From assembly GCA_965279405.1 (NCBI GenBank), contig OZ257157.1, positions 3,906,001-3,970,000 of the forward strand: a stretch of DNA of 64,000 nt, written 5' to 3'. The first letter of the stretch is position 1. Every line of letters starts with the position of its first letter. Under the pieces are notes generated by a model, which searched no databases, was not told the DNA's origin, and worked only from the letters and a program-made list of their open reading frames with translations. The position numbers and the translations under genes were made by a program. Origin of the DNA: CBDDIP01 sp965279405 (GTDB taxonomy: Bacteria > Actinomycetota > Acidimicrobiia > Acidimicrobiales > Ilumatobacteraceae). This document shows positions 16,328 to 25,257 of the stretch, in pieces.

Positions 16328-17950
16328 GTCGGCGGCGACCTGCTTGGCCCAGCGGTAGTCGGCCTTGCCAGACGGCGAGCGCACGATCTCGGTGACGTAG
16401 ACGAACGCCTTCGGCAGCTTGTACCGCGCCACGTGGCGCTCGGCCTCGGCCAGCAGCGCGGCGTCGTCGGCGTCGTAGCCGTCACGGATCCGCACCACGG
16501 CGATCACCTCGTTGCCCCAGCGCTCGCTCGGACGGCCGGCGACGACGCAGTCGTACACGGCAGGGTGCGCCTTCACCGCGGCCTCGACCTCCTCGGCGAA
16601 GATCTTCTCCCCGCCGGAGTTGATGGTCACCGAGTCGCGACCGTGCAGCTCGATGATCCCATCCGCACGCAGGCGGGCACGATCGCCCGGCACCGCGTAG
16701 CGCACCCCGGCGATCACCGGGTAGGTGCGCGCCGTCTTCGCCGCGTCACCGAGGTACCCGAGCGCGAGGTTGCCGCTCTTGGCCAGCCAACCGAGCTCGT
16801 CGTGGCCCGCCTCGAGCTCGCGATCGAGGTTTTCCGACAGCACGTGGTTGCCGGGGCTGATCGGGAAGGTGCCGGTGGTCGCGCCACTGCCGGCGGAGAC
16901 GTGCGAGAGCTGGCCGCCGGCCTCGCTGCTGCCCAACCCGTCGACGATGATCAGCGTCGGCAGGTGCCCGAGGAACTCCTCCTTCAGGTTCGCCGACAGC
17001 GGCGCCCCACCGGACAGCAGCACGGTCAGCGTGCTCAGGTCGTACTGCTCGCGGTCGAGCTCGTCGAGCAGCGGACGGGCAAACGCGTCGCCGACGATCA
17101 GGAGGAAGTTCACGCGCTCGCGTGCCACCAGGCTCCAGATGTCGACCGGGTCGAGTCGCTCGGGCACCGACTGGATGACGATCGTGCCGCCCGAGTTCCA
17201 CGTGCGGAAGCTCATCCAGTGACCGGCGCCGTGCATGAACGGGGGAGCGAGCACCGCGGTGAGCCCACCGGTCGCTTCGGCGACGACCTCCTCGAGCGTC
17301 TCCGCCTTCGACCCGCCGAAGCACTCGACGCGTGCGTCGCCGTTGCGCCACAGCACGCCCTTGGGCATGCCGGTGGTGCCGCCCGTGTAGAGGATGTAGA
17401 GGTCGTCGGGGCTCCACTCCACGTTCGGCTTCTCGGGCGACGCGGCCGCCAGCGCGTCCTCGTACCAGACCGCGCCGGGCAGCAGCTCGTTGCCGGATGC
17501 ATCGGGCACCTGGAGGATGACGCGCAGGCCGGGCAGCTCCGGCAGCACCTCGGCGAGCGTCGGCGCGAACTGGCTGTGCACGACGACGGCCTCCGCCTGC
17601 GAGTCGTGGAGGAGGTAGCGCAGCTCCTCGGCGACGTAGCGGTAGTTGACGTTGAACGGGGCGACGCGCGCCTTGAACGATCCGAGCATCGCCTCGAGGT
17701 ACTCGTTGCCGTTGTGGAGGTAGATCGCCAGGTGCGACTGCCCGGTCTCGTGACCGTCGATGTCGGCGCGCTCGGTGCGCACCCCGAGGCCTTGGGCGAT
17801 GAGGTGGTTGGCCAACCGGCGCGTTCGCTCGGTGACGTCCGCCCACGTCAGGCGCAGGTCGCGGAAGATCAGGCACGGCTCGTCGGGACGCGTGGCGGCG
17901 ATCGCCTCGTGCACGTCGGCGACCGAGAACTGGGCGGCGGGGGGCTGCAT
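16322..17950 (-). CDS. acyl-CoA synthetase (FadD-type AMP-binding ligase)
   Basis: This 542-residue adenylate-forming ligase has the P-loop YTGGTTGMPKG, the GSSE adenylate motif, PGDRARLRADG and the C-terminal INSGGEKIFAEEVE and GKADYRW segments with the catalytic Lys. It activates a carboxylic acid to its CoA ester, but the chain length is not readable from sequence. ATG 17950 is preferred over 17989 or 18037 because TAGCTT lies 7 bases upstream and the conserved N-domain begins within 15 residues. It diverges from the LLM oxidoreductase gene. Confidence 0.9.
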   Translation of the reverse strand: MQPPAAQFSVADVHEAIAATRPDEPCLIFRDLRLTWADVTERTRRLANHLIAQGLGVRTERADIDGHETGQSHLAIYLHNGNEYLEAMLGSFKARVAPFNVNYRYVAEELRYLLHDSQAEAVVVHSQFAPTLAEVLPELPGLRVILQVPDASGNELLPGAVWYEDALAAASPEKPNVEWSPDDLYILYTGGTTGMPKGVLWRNGDARVECFGGSKAETLEEVVAEATGGLTAVLAPPFMHGAGHWMSFRTWNSGGTIVIQSVPERLDPVDIWSLVARERVNFLLIVGDAFARPLLDELDREQYDLSTLTVLLSGGAPLSANLKEEFLGHLPTLIIVDGLGSSEAGGQLSHVSAGSGATTGTFPISPGNHVLSENLDRELEAGHDELGWLAKSGNLALGYLGDAAKTARTYPVIAGVRYAVPGDRARLRADGIIELHGRDSVTINSGGEKIFAEEVEAAVKAHPAVYDCVVAGRPSERWGNEVIAVVRIRDGYDADDAALLAEAERHVARYKLPKAFVYVTEIVRSPSGKADYRWAKQVAADA

Positions 17951-17957
17951 GGCGGCG

Positions 17958-17963
17958 AAGCTA
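17958..17963 (-). promoter_or_regulatory. candidate -10 element (TAGCTT)
   Basis: TAGCTT on the minus strand is 7 bases before ATG 17950, the start of the acyl-CoA synthetase. Confidence 0.5.
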
Positions 17964-18035
17964 CGCGAACCGGGTCGGCCCGTGTTCATCGGGCCGCGTT
18001 CATCGACAACGGGCCCGTCGTGGCACAGTGACCGC

Positions 18036-19004
18036 ATGACTGATCACGCAGTGATGTTCGGGGTGTTCATGCCACAGGGCTGGAAGATGGAGCTGTCCGG
18101 CATCGACGGCGCGGCCGCGAAGTGGGAGAAGTCGGTGGAGATCGCGGTGCGCGCCGAGGAGCTCGGCTACGACTCGATCTGGGTCTACGACCACTTCCAC
18201 AACGTGCCCCGGCCGGCACACGAGGCGGTCTTCGAGTGCTGGACGACGATCGCCGCGATCAGCCAGCGGACGTCGCGCGTGCGGCTCGGTCAGATGGTCG
18301 GCTGCAACAGCTACCGCTCGCCGGCGGTGCTGGCCAAGATCACCTCCACCGTCGACGTGATCAGCGGCGGCCGCCTCGACTGGGGCATCGGTGCCGGCTG
18401 GTACGAGAACGAGTACAAGGGCTACGGCTTCGAGTTCCCGCGGCCCAAGGATCGCATCGGCATGCTGCGCGAGTGCGTGGAGATCGTGCGCAGCATGTGG
18501 ACCGAGCAGGAGACCAACTACGACGGGACCTACTACCAACTGAGCCGCGCCAACTGCGACCCCAAGCCGCTGCAGCAGCCGCATCCCCCGATCTGGATCG
18601 GCGGCGGCGGCGAGCAGCTCACCTTGCGCGTCGTGGCCCGCTACGCGGACTGCAGCAACTTCGGCGGCAAGCCGGCGGAGTGGGCCCGCAAGCGGGAGAT
18701 CCTGAAGGAGCACTGCAAGGCGGTCGGCCGCGACGAGTCGACGATCCGCAAGACGTGGGCCCCGGAGGTCTGCATCCGCAGCACCGAAGCCGAGCTCGTC
18801 GCCGGCGGCACCCGCAACCTGTGGGGCGAGCCGTTCGAGTCGTGGCGCTCGGGCAACCTGGTCGGCACGCCGGAGCAGGTGTGCGAGAAGATCCAGACCT
18901 ACGTCGACCTCGGCTGCACGGGGTTCATCCCCTGGTGCAGCGACTATCCGGACACCGAGAGCCTGGAGCTGTTTGCGACGGAGGTCATGCCCAACTTCCG
19001 CTGA
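18036..19004 (+). CDS. LLM class (F420-dependent-like) oxidoreductase
   Basis: This 322-residue luciferase-like TIM-barrel protein shows DSIWVYDHFHNVP, the R-x-x-L-G-x-M strand, GRLDWGIGAGWYENEYKGYG and PPIWIGGGGEQ, all typical of actinobacterial F420-dependent LLM enzymes. Flavin as cofactor cannot be excluded. It begins at ATG 18036; CACAGT, 6 bases upstream, is a weak -10 candidate. It is flanked by acyl-CoA ligase and sugar dehydrogenase genes, with no clear operon partner. Confidence 0.88.
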   Translation: MTDHAVMFGVFMPQGWKMELSGIDGAAAKWEKSVEIAVRAEELGYDSIWVYDHFHNVPRPAHEAVFECWTTIAAISQRTSRVRLGQMVGCNSYRSPAVLAKITSTVDVISGGRLDWGIGAGWYENEYKGYGFEFPRPKDRIGMLRECVEIVRSMWTEQETNYDGTYYQLSRANCDPKPLQQPHPPIWIGGGGEQLTLRVVARYADCSNFGGKPAEWARKREILKEHCKAVGRDESTIRKTWAPEVCIRSTEAELVAGGTRNLWGEPFESWRSGNLVGTPEQVCEKIQTYVDLGCTGFIPWCSDYPDTESLELFATEVMPNFR

Positions 19005-19043
19005 CTCTGGAAAGCTGGTGGCGACGGGAAGAGGAGCCATCGA

Positions 19044-21383
19044 ATGCGTCGAGCCAGTGCAGCCATCGCCATGATCGTCTCGGTCATCGGCATCCACGTC
19101 GGCGGCGTCGCTGCGCCGAGCGAAGCTGCGTCGCCAGGCGGCTTCCTCGACACGACCGTGCCGGCGGCGGCAAACGCCTTGGACTCGCCGACGTCGATCA
19201 CCGCGCTGCCCGATGGTCGCGCGCTGGTGCTGGAGAAGCTGGGCAACGTTCGCGTCCTCTCCGCCGCCGGCACGCTGTTGGAGGCCGACGCGATCAACCT
19301 CATCGTCTGCGGTGGCTTCGAGAGCGGGCTGCTCGGCGCGGCCGTCGACCCGTCGTTCGCCACGAACGGGTTCGTCTACCTCTTCTACTCGCGCCTCGAG
19401 CCGGGCGGGAACTGCTCGACGAACGAGAACCGCTACAACCGCGTCTCGCGGTTCACGATGACCGGCAACCTCATCGACGCCGGCTCCGAGGTCGTGCTGC
19501 TCGACAAGATGAACATCCAGGCCGGCAACCACAACGGTGGCGATCTGCACATCGGCGGCGACGGCAAGCTCTACGTCTCGGTCGGCGACGCCGGCGCCAA
19601 CCCGCGTGGCGGTGGAGCTTCGGCGGCACAGGACCTCAGCGTGCTCAACGGCAAGATCATGCGCATCAACCTGAACGGCACGGTGCCGTCGGACAACCCA
19701 CTCGTCGGGCAGGCGAACGCGCAGCCGTGCGCCAAGCTCGGGTTGGCAGCGCCGACGAACGCGAAGTGCACCGAGATCTACGCGTGGGGGTTGCGCAACC
19801 CGTACCGCTTCGCCTTCGATCCGAACAGCCACGACACCGAGTTCTTCATCAACGACGTCGGTGGCGGCACGTGGGAAGAGGTCGACCGCGGCATCAAGGG
19901 CGCGAACTACGGCTGGGACACGCGCGAGGGCTTCTGCGCAATCGGTTCGACCTCGAACTGCACGCCGGTCGGGGGCTTCACCGATCCATTGACCGCGTAC
20001 AACCACGACACCGGATGCCCCTTCATCACGGCCGGGGTGTTCGTGCCCAACGGCGTCTGGCCCGCCGCGTTCGACGGGTCGTACCTGTTCGCCGACGGAG
20101 GGTGCGGCAAGGTGTGGCGCCGCGCCGCCGATGGCACGATCGACTACAACGCGCCCTTCGCCATCACCAGCGGCACGATCGTCGACATGGCGTTCGTCAC
20201 CCAGGGCGGCATCCCCACGCTGTACTACGTCACCTTCGGCGACAGCAAGATCCACAAGATCACCTACACCGGGCCGGAGCCGCAGTACACGCCGGTCGTT
20301 CCGGTGCGCGTGCTGGAGACCCGCGCAGCCGTCGGTCAGGTCGGCTACGCCGGCGCCAAGCCGATCGCCGGCCAGACCATCCAGTTGCAAGTCACCGGCC
20401 TGGCGACCGTACCGTCCGACGCGTCGGCGGTCGTGCTCAACATCACCGGAACGGAGGCGACCAGCGACGGGTTCGTCACCGTCTGGCCGTGCGGCGCCAA
20501 CCGTCCGACGACGTCGAACCTCAACCTGCGCGTCGGCGTCACCACGCCGAACCTCGTCATCTCCAAGATCGGCACGGGCGGCAAGGTTTGCGTGTTCACC
20601 CAGTCCGGTGCGCACCTGCTCGCCGATGTGAGCGGCTACTTCCCGGCGGACACGACCTTCGTTCCGCTGCTGCCGGCGCGCGTGCTCGAGACCCGCACCG
20701 CCGCCGGGCAGGTCGGCTTCACGGGCCCCAAGCCCGTTGCCGGCCGCACCATCCAGCTCATCGTTGGCGGCGTCGGCGGTGTCCCGCTGTTCGCGTCGGC
20801 GGTCGTGCTCAACCTCACTGGCACGGAGGCCGCCGCCGACGGGTTCGTGCAGGCGTGGCCGTGCGATCAGGCGCGGCCGGCGTTGAGCTCGAACCTCAAC
20901 GTCCGTGCCGGGAGCACCGTGTCGAACACCGTCCTCTCCGAGCTCAGCGCTGACGGCAAGGTCTGCATCTTCACCCAGTCGAGCGCGCACCTCATCGCCG
21001 ATGTCAGCGGCTACTTCGCGGCGATCACCGACTACCAGCCGCTGCCGACCACAACGCCGGCGCGCGTCCTCGAGACCCGCTCGTCGGCGGGGCAGATCGG
21101 CTACAGCGGCCCCAAGCCCGTGGCCGGGCAGCAGATCACCGTGCACGTCAACCATGCATCGGCCGTCGTGCTCAACGTCACCGGCACCGAGGTCACCCGT
21201 GAAGGGTTCGTCACGGTGTGGCCGTGCAACGCCTCGCGTCCCACCGCGTCGAACCTCAACCTGCGCGCCGGCGTGACGTCGGCCAACGCCGTCGTCACCA
21301 AGATGAGCCCGAGCGACACCGTCTGCGTGTTCACCGAATCCGGCGCGCACCTCATCGTCGACGTCAGCGGCTACATCACCTGA
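19044..21383 (+). CDS. secreted PQQ-dependent sugar dehydrogenase with three C-terminal repeats
   Basis: This 779-residue exported protein begins with a signal peptide (basic MRR, hydrophobic core to about residue 24, cleavage near EAAS). Residues about 35-415 form a glucose/sorbosone dehydrogenase beta-propeller, with NHNGGDLHIGGDGKLYVSVGD and the Trp-rich segments RNPYRFAFD and NYGWDTREGFC. From residue 419 on there are three tandem repeats of about 110-120 residues, each starting RVLETR and ending DVSGY. Each copy has a VWPC/AWPC and a VC(I)FT cysteine, probably a disulphide. A GAGGAG ribosome site lies 7-12 bases before ATG 19044. The tail probably anchors or binds at the cell surface. 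Confidence 0.88.
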   Translation: MRRASAAIAMIVSVIGIHVGGVAAPSEAASPGGFLDTTVPAAANALDSPTSITALPDGRALVLEKLGNVRVLSAAGTLLEADAINLIVCGGFESGLLGAAVDPSFATNGFVYLFYSRLEPGGNCSTNENRYNRVSRFTMTGNLIDAGSEVVLLDKMNIQAGNHNGGDLHIGGDGKLYVSVGDAGANPRGGGASAAQDLSVLNGKIMRINLNGTVPSDNPLVGQANAQPCAKLGLAAPTNAKCTEIYAWGLRNPYRFAFDPNSHDTEFFINDVGGGTWEEVDRGIKGANYGWDTREGFCAIGSTSNCTPVGGFTDPLTAYNHDTGCPFITAGVFVPNGVWPAAFDGSYLFADGGCGKVWRRAADGTIDYNAPFAITSGTIVDMAFVTQGGIPTLYYVTFGDSKIHKITYTGPEPQYTPVVPVRVLETRAAVGQVGYAGAKPIAGQTIQLQVTGLATVPSDASAVVLNITGTEATSDGFVTVWPCGANRPTTSNLNLRVGVTTPNLVISKIGTGGKVCVFTQSGAHLLADVSGYFPADTTFVPLLPARVLETRTAAGQVGFTGPKPVAGRTIQLIVGGVGGVPLFASAVVLNLTGTEAAADGFVQAWPCDQARPALSSNLNVRAGSTVSNTVLSELSADGKVCIFTQSSAHLIADVSGYFAAITDYQPLPTTTPARVLETRSSAGQIGYSGPKPVAGQQITVHVNHASAVVLNVTGTEVTREGFVTVWPCNASRPTASNLNLRAGVTSANAVVTKMSPSDTVCVFTESGAHLIVDVSGYIT
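20298..21383 (+). repeat. three tandem repeats coding VLETR...VSGY modules
   Basis: Copies are at about 20298-20645, 20670-21015 and 21055-21383. Each encodes RVLETR near the start, SAVVLN(I/L/V)TGTE in the middle, SNLN(L/V)R and a DVSGY end. The third copy lacks about ten residues in its centre. The protein-level similarity is high, whereas the DNA has diverged. Confidence 0.85.
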
Positions 21384-21392
21384 CGGAGCGGC

Positions 21393-22247
21393 TCAGAACA
21401 GCGACGCCTGATCGACGACAGGAAGCGGCTCGGGGAGCGGATCCAGGTCGTCGACCAGCATCGCGATGCGCGTGTGGAAGGCGCGAGCGAGACGCGGGCT
21501 CTGCAGGTTGTCCGGTGTGTGCACGAACACCGTCGGGGAACGTCCGTCCGCGAGCCACGCGGCGACGACCGCCTCCCATGCGTTCAGCCCGTCGACGGTG
21601 AGCCCTTCGTCGTCGTTGCCGATGAAGCGCACCACGGGCTGATCCGTCAACGCCTCGGTGAGCAGCGGCACGCGCGGCTTCTTCGCCCACGCCTCTCGCC
21701 CTGCATCGGAGAACGGTGGGCGACGGAACAGCGCGGTGGTGTCCATCAGCACGCGCTCGGCGCCGTGGCGAGCGAGGAGGCGATCGAGCGCCGTGCGCGC
21801 CGGCCCGGAGAACAGGTCGGGATGACGCACCTCGACCGACCACCGCCAACCGGACGGTGCGATGCGCAGCGCGTCGTCCAGCGCGCCGAGGTCCTTCGGG
21901 GCGAACGTCGCCGGCAGCTGGAACGTGAACCCGCCGATGCGGTCGCCGAGCGGGGCCATCAGATCGACGAACTCGTGCAGCGGCGCAGCGATGTCGCGCA
22001 GGCGCCGATCATGGGTGATCTCCCGCGGCACCTTGAAGACGAAGCGGAAGTCGCCGAACGCCTGGGCGCCCCATCGCTGCACGATCGCCGGCGACGGCGA
22101 TGCGTAGAACGTCGTGTTGCCCTCCACCGCGTTGAGCAACCGGCTGTACGCCGCCATCTCGGTGCCCTGCGCCTGGTGCTCGGGCAGGTGCAACCCGGCC
22201 CACGGGCGGTGGGCCCACATCGGGCAGCCGACGTGCAGCGCCGGCAT
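21393..22247 (-). CDS. DUF72 family protein
   Basis: This 284-residue protein belongs to the DUF72/YecE family, a TIM-barrel group of unknown function. Diagnostic segments are GCPMWAH near the start, NAVEGNTTFYASPS, FVFKVPREITH, GGFTFQLPATF and WSVEVRHPDLF. ATG 22247 is chosen since it begins just before the first conserved strand; an upstream ATG at 22304 would overlap the SDR gene. It lies 5 bases after that SDR stop, so it is probably the last gene of the MaoC-SDR-DUF72 operon. Confidence 0.88.
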   Translation of the reverse strand: MPALHVGCPMWAHRPWAGLHLPEHQAQGTEMAAYSRLLNAVEGNTTFYASPSPAIVQRWGAQAFGDFRFVFKVPREITHDRRLRDIAAPLHEFVDLMAPLGDRIGGFTFQLPATFAPKDLGALDDALRIAPSGWRWSVEVRHPDLFSGPARTALDRLLARHGAERVLMDTTALFRRPPFSDAGREAWAKKPRVPLLTEALTDQPVVRFIGNDDEGLTVDGLNAWEAVVAAWLADGRSPTVFVHTPDNLQSPRLARAFHTRIAMLVDDLDPLPEPLPVVDQASLF

Positions 22248-22252
22248 CGCGC

Positions 22253-23059
22253 TCAGCGCATCCTGAGCACGTTGCCCGTCACCATCCGCGCCGCATCGGT
22301 GCACAGCCAGGCGACCACGCCGGCCACCTCGGCCGGTTCGGCGACGTGGAACTGCTCGGTGCTCGTGGCCACGAAGTCGCGAATGGTGTCGTTCACCCAG
22401 CCCGAATCGGTGACCGGCGGATGGATCATGTTGGCGGTGACGCCGAGCCGCCCGAGCTCGGTGGCCGCCGACATCGTGTAGTTCTCCAGCGCTGCCTTCG
22501 CCGCGCCGTAGGTCACCTCGCCCGGAAAGCCTGACGGACCGCCGGACGTGAGCCCGATGATCCGTCCCCAGACTCCGCCACGGCGGATCAGACGCTCCGA
22601 GAACTCGGCGATCATCAACGCGCCGGCGCGAGCGTCGACACCGAACGTCCGCTCGAACAGCCCGGCCGTCACCGCGGGCGCGGTGCGTCCAGCCGCGTCA
22701 CCGGACCCGGCGACGAACGAGTCGCCGCTGGCCCAACCCGTCGCGTTGTTGACGAGGATGTCGACCGGTCCGAGCTCGGCTTCGGCGACGTCGAACAGCA
22801 TCGACGGGGTGGCGATGTCGAGCAGGTCGGCCTCCACGCCGACGGCCCGGCCACCGGCGTCGACGATGGCCGCGACGACCTCGTCGCCGGACGTCATCCG
22901 GTTCTCCTGGTAGCGCTCGGGCGTGCCCGGATCGGTCATCACCCTGCTGCGCAGGTAGGTGACCACCACCGCCACACCATCGGCAGCGAGGCGCTGCGCC
23001 GTTGCCGCACCGATGCCGTGGTTGGCACCGGTGACGATGGCGACGTGGCGACTGCTCAC
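22253..23059 (-). CDS. SDR family oxidoreductase
   Basis: This 268-residue SDR has TGANHGIG (residues 10-17), NNAT, the Ser in IIGLTSGG and YGAAK, so the catalytic residues are present. Two loops, one with RVMTDPGTPERYQENR near residue 40 and one with GSGDAAGRT near residue 120, make it longer than usual. GTG 23059 overlaps the maoC stop by 4 bases. With a MaoC hydratase upstream it may act on acyl thioesters, but this rests only on position. Confidence 0.88.
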   Translation of the reverse strand: MSSRHVAIVTGANHGIGAATAQRLAADGVAVVVTYLRSRVMTDPGTPERYQENRMTSGDEVVAAIVDAGGRAVGVEADLLDIATPSMLFDVAEAELGPVDILVNNATGWASGDSFVAGSGDAAGRTAPAVTAGLFERTFGVDARAGALMIAEFSERLIRRGGVWGRIIGLTSGGPSGFPGEVTYGAAKAALENYTMSAATELGRLGVTANMIHPPVTDSGWVNDTIRDFVATSTEQFHVAEPAEVAGVVAWLCTDAARMVTGNVLRMR

Positions 23060-23517
23060 TCGTAGCTGCGGAAGATGACCTCAGCGACGCAGCTCGGCTT
23101 CGCGGCACCCTCGACCTCGAAGGTGATCTCGAGCAGCTGCTGCACGCCGCCGGGGATCTCGTCGACGGCGAGCACCTTCACACCGGCGCGCAACTTCGCG
23201 CCGACGGGCACGGGTGACATGAAGCGGACCTTGTTGGCGCCGTAGTTCACGCCCATCTTGAACCCGGTGGTGATCATCACCTGCGGCAGCAGCACGGGAG
23301 CCAGCGAGAGGGTGAGGTAGCCGTGGGCGATCGGCCCGCCGAACGGGCTCTCCTTCTTCGCCCGCTCGGCGTCGATGTGGATCCACTGGTGGTCGCCGGT
23401 GGCATCGGCGAACTGGTTCACCCGTTCCTGGGTGATCTCCATCCACTCGCTGTACCCGAGGTGCTCGCCGACGAGGGTGAGGAGCTCTGCTTTGCCTTGG
23501 ACGATGCGCGGTGACAT
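23056..23517 (-). CDS. MaoC family (R)-specific enoyl-CoA hydratase
   Basis: This 153-residue single hot-dog-fold protein carries the MaoC motif FADATGDHQWIHIDAERA, with the catalytic Asp and His (about residues 36-44), and GGPIAHGYLTLSL. Family members hydrate trans-2-enoyl-CoA. ATG 23517 directly precedes the conserved region; the frame is open upstream without homology. It is the first gene of an operon with the SDR and DUF72 genes and is divergent from the acyl-CoA synthetase. Confidence 0.92.
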   Translation of the reverse strand: MSPRIVQGKAELLTLVGEHLGYSEWMEITQERVNQFADATGDHQWIHIDAERAKKESPFGGPIAHGYLTLSLAPVLLPQVMITTGFKMGVNYGANKVRFMSPVPVGAKLRAGVKVLAVDEIPGGVQQLLEITFEVEGAAKPSCVAEVIFRSYE

Positions 23518-23544
23518 GTCGCGAGTGTGGCACCTCGGCGGGCG

Positions 23545-23550
23545 TACGGT
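23545..23550 (+). promoter_or_regulatory. candidate -10 element (TACGGT)
   Basis: TACGGT is 8 bases before ATG 23559. It supports the longer form of the acyl-CoA synthetase downstream. Confidence 0.4.
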
Positions 23551-23558
23551 GAAGGCGC

Positions 23559-25232
23559 ATGGCCCGAGCACGAGGACGCGACCGACCGGACGAACCGTTG
23601 TGGCTGCGCGCCGGACTGCTGCCGCTCCGTGTGACGCGGAACACAGCGCGTCTGCTACGCAGTGCCCTCATGGCCGACTTCCTCACCGCCTACTCGCTCA
23701 CCCAACCGGACAAGCCCGCCGTCATCGACGACCGGCCCGACGGCACGGTCAGCACGATGACCTACGCCGAGCTCAACGAGGCTGCCAACCGGCTGTCCAA
23801 CGTGCTGCTGGCACTCGGCGCCCACCCCGGCGACACGAAGGTGGTGTGGTGCGGGCAGAACTCCCCGGGCCTCGTGGTGATGGTCAACGCGGCGCGCAAG
23901 CTCGGCGTCACCGCCGTCCCGCTGAACTACCGGCTGAGCGACGACGAGGCCACGTACGTCACCGATCACTGCGACGCGACGATCGTCTACGTCGACGCCG
24001 AGCACGCGGCGATGTTCTCGCGCATCCGCGCCAACCTGCCGCAGGTGCAGCACTACCTCGTGTTCGCCGGCGCCGTGCCGGACGGCATGGAGGACGCCGA
24101 CGCGCTGATGGCTGCCGCGTCGCCCGACGAGCCCGACATCCCGGCCGCCACCGAGGCCGGGGCGACGATGATCTACACGAGCGGCACCACCGGCAAGCCG
24201 AAGGGCGCGTTCCGTCGTGGCGGTGGTGGCAACCCGGCACAGGCCGCAGCGCTGCTGGCCCTCATCGGCTACACCCCGAACGACGTCTACGTGCCGACCG
24301 GTCCGCTGTACCACTCGGGTCCCGGCGGGTTCATGGGCATCGCGCTCGCGCTCGGTCAGACGATCGTGCTGCAGCGCAAGTTCGATCCGCAGGACTGGCT
24401 GCGCCTCGTGGACAAGTACAAGGTGACGTCCACGTTCAGCGCACCGACGCCGATCCGCATGATCACCAACCTGCCGGCGGAGGTGAAGGCGAAGTACGAC
24501 GTCAGCTCGATCAAGCGGATGATCGCCAACGCTGCGCCGTGGAGCTTCGCGCTCAAGCAGGCGTACCTCGCCGACTTCCCGGCCGACTCGCTGTGGGAGG
24601 TCTACGGCAGCACCGAGCTCAGCGTGAACTGCGTGCTCAAGCCGGAGGACCAGCTGCGCAAGCCGGGCTCGTGCGGCCAGCCGACGCCGATGACCGAGAT
24701 CGTGCTGTTCGACGACGACGGCAACGTCGTCACCGGCTTCGGGCCGGAGCACACCGGCGAGCTGTACGTGAAGAGCGGCGCGGTGTTCAACGACTACTAC
24801 AAGCAGCACGACAAGTTCGTCGAGGACCAACGCGAGGGCTATCAGACCGTCGGCGACATCGCCTACCGCGACGAGGAAGGCTTCATCTACATCTGCGATC
24901 GCAAGAAGGACATGATCATCAGCGGTGGGATGAACATCTACCCGGCCGAGATCGAAGCGGCGCTCGAAGCGAACCCGGACATCTACGAGGCCGCCGTGTT
25001 CGGCATCCCGAGTGACGAGTGGGGCGAGCTCGTGCACGCCGTCGTCGTCAAGCGACCGGGCTCGTCACTCGACGAAGCGGCGGTCACCGCGTTCGCTCGC
25101 GAGCACCTGGCCAGCTACAAGGTGCCCCGCTCGATCGCCTGGATCGACGAGCTGCCGAAGACCGGCAGCGGCAAGATCCTCAAGCGCGAGCTGCGTGCCC
25201 CATGGTGGGAAGGCCGGACCAGCAAGGTCTGA
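23559..25232 (+). CDS. acyl-CoA synthetase (AMP-binding)
   Basis: This is an adenylate-forming CoA ligase of 557 residues from ATG 23559, or 520 residues from ATG 23670. It has the P-loop MIYTSGTTGKPKG, the YGSTE adenylate motif, VGDIAYRDEEGFIYICDRKK and the C-terminal Lys in TGSGKILKRE. The first 37 residues are basic and amphipathic, similar to the N-terminal helices of some FadD proteins, and the -10-like TACGGT just before 23559 supports the long form. It diverges from maoC and probably feeds an acyl-CoA substrate pool; chain length is unknown. Confidence 0.88.
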   Translation: MARARGRDRPDEPLWLRAGLLPLRVTRNTARLLRSALMADFLTAYSLTQPDKPAVIDDRPDGTVSTMTYAELNEAANRLSNVLLALGAHPGDTKVVWCGQNSPGLVVMVNAARKLGVTAVPLNYRLSDDEATYVTDHCDATIVYVDAEHAAMFSRIRANLPQVQHYLVFAGAVPDGMEDADALMAAASPDEPDIPAATEAGATMIYTSGTTGKPKGAFRRGGGGNPAQAAALLALIGYTPNDVYVPTGPLYHSGPGGFMGIALALGQTIVLQRKFDPQDWLRLVDKYKVTSTFSAPTPIRMITNLPAEVKAKYDVSSIKRMIANAAPWSFALKQAYLADFPADSLWEVYGSTELSVNCVLKPEDQLRKPGSCGQPTPMTEIVLFDDDGNVVTGFGPEHTGELYVKSGAVFNDYYKQHDKFVEDQREGYQTVGDIAYRDEEGFIYICDRKKDMIISGGMNIYPAEIEAALEANPDIYEAAVFGIPSDEWGELVHAVVVKRPGSSLDEAAVTAFAREHLASYKVPRSIAWIDELPKTGSGKILKRELRAPWWEGRTSKV

Positions 25233-25245
25233 TCGACGTGCGCGG

Positions 25246-25251
25246 TAGCGT
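25246..25251 (+). promoter_or_regulatory. candidate -10 element (TAGCGT)
   Basis: TAGCGT is separated by 6 bases from ATG 25258, with no ribosome binding site, predicting a leaderless mRNA for the glycosyltransferase. Confidence 0.5.
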
Positions 25252-25257
25252 CGGCGC

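Noticed and set aside
18000..21350. 1116-codon minus-strand open frame
   Set aside because: It lies antisense to the LLM and sugar dehydrogenase genes and has only low-complexity composition; the length is due to high GC.
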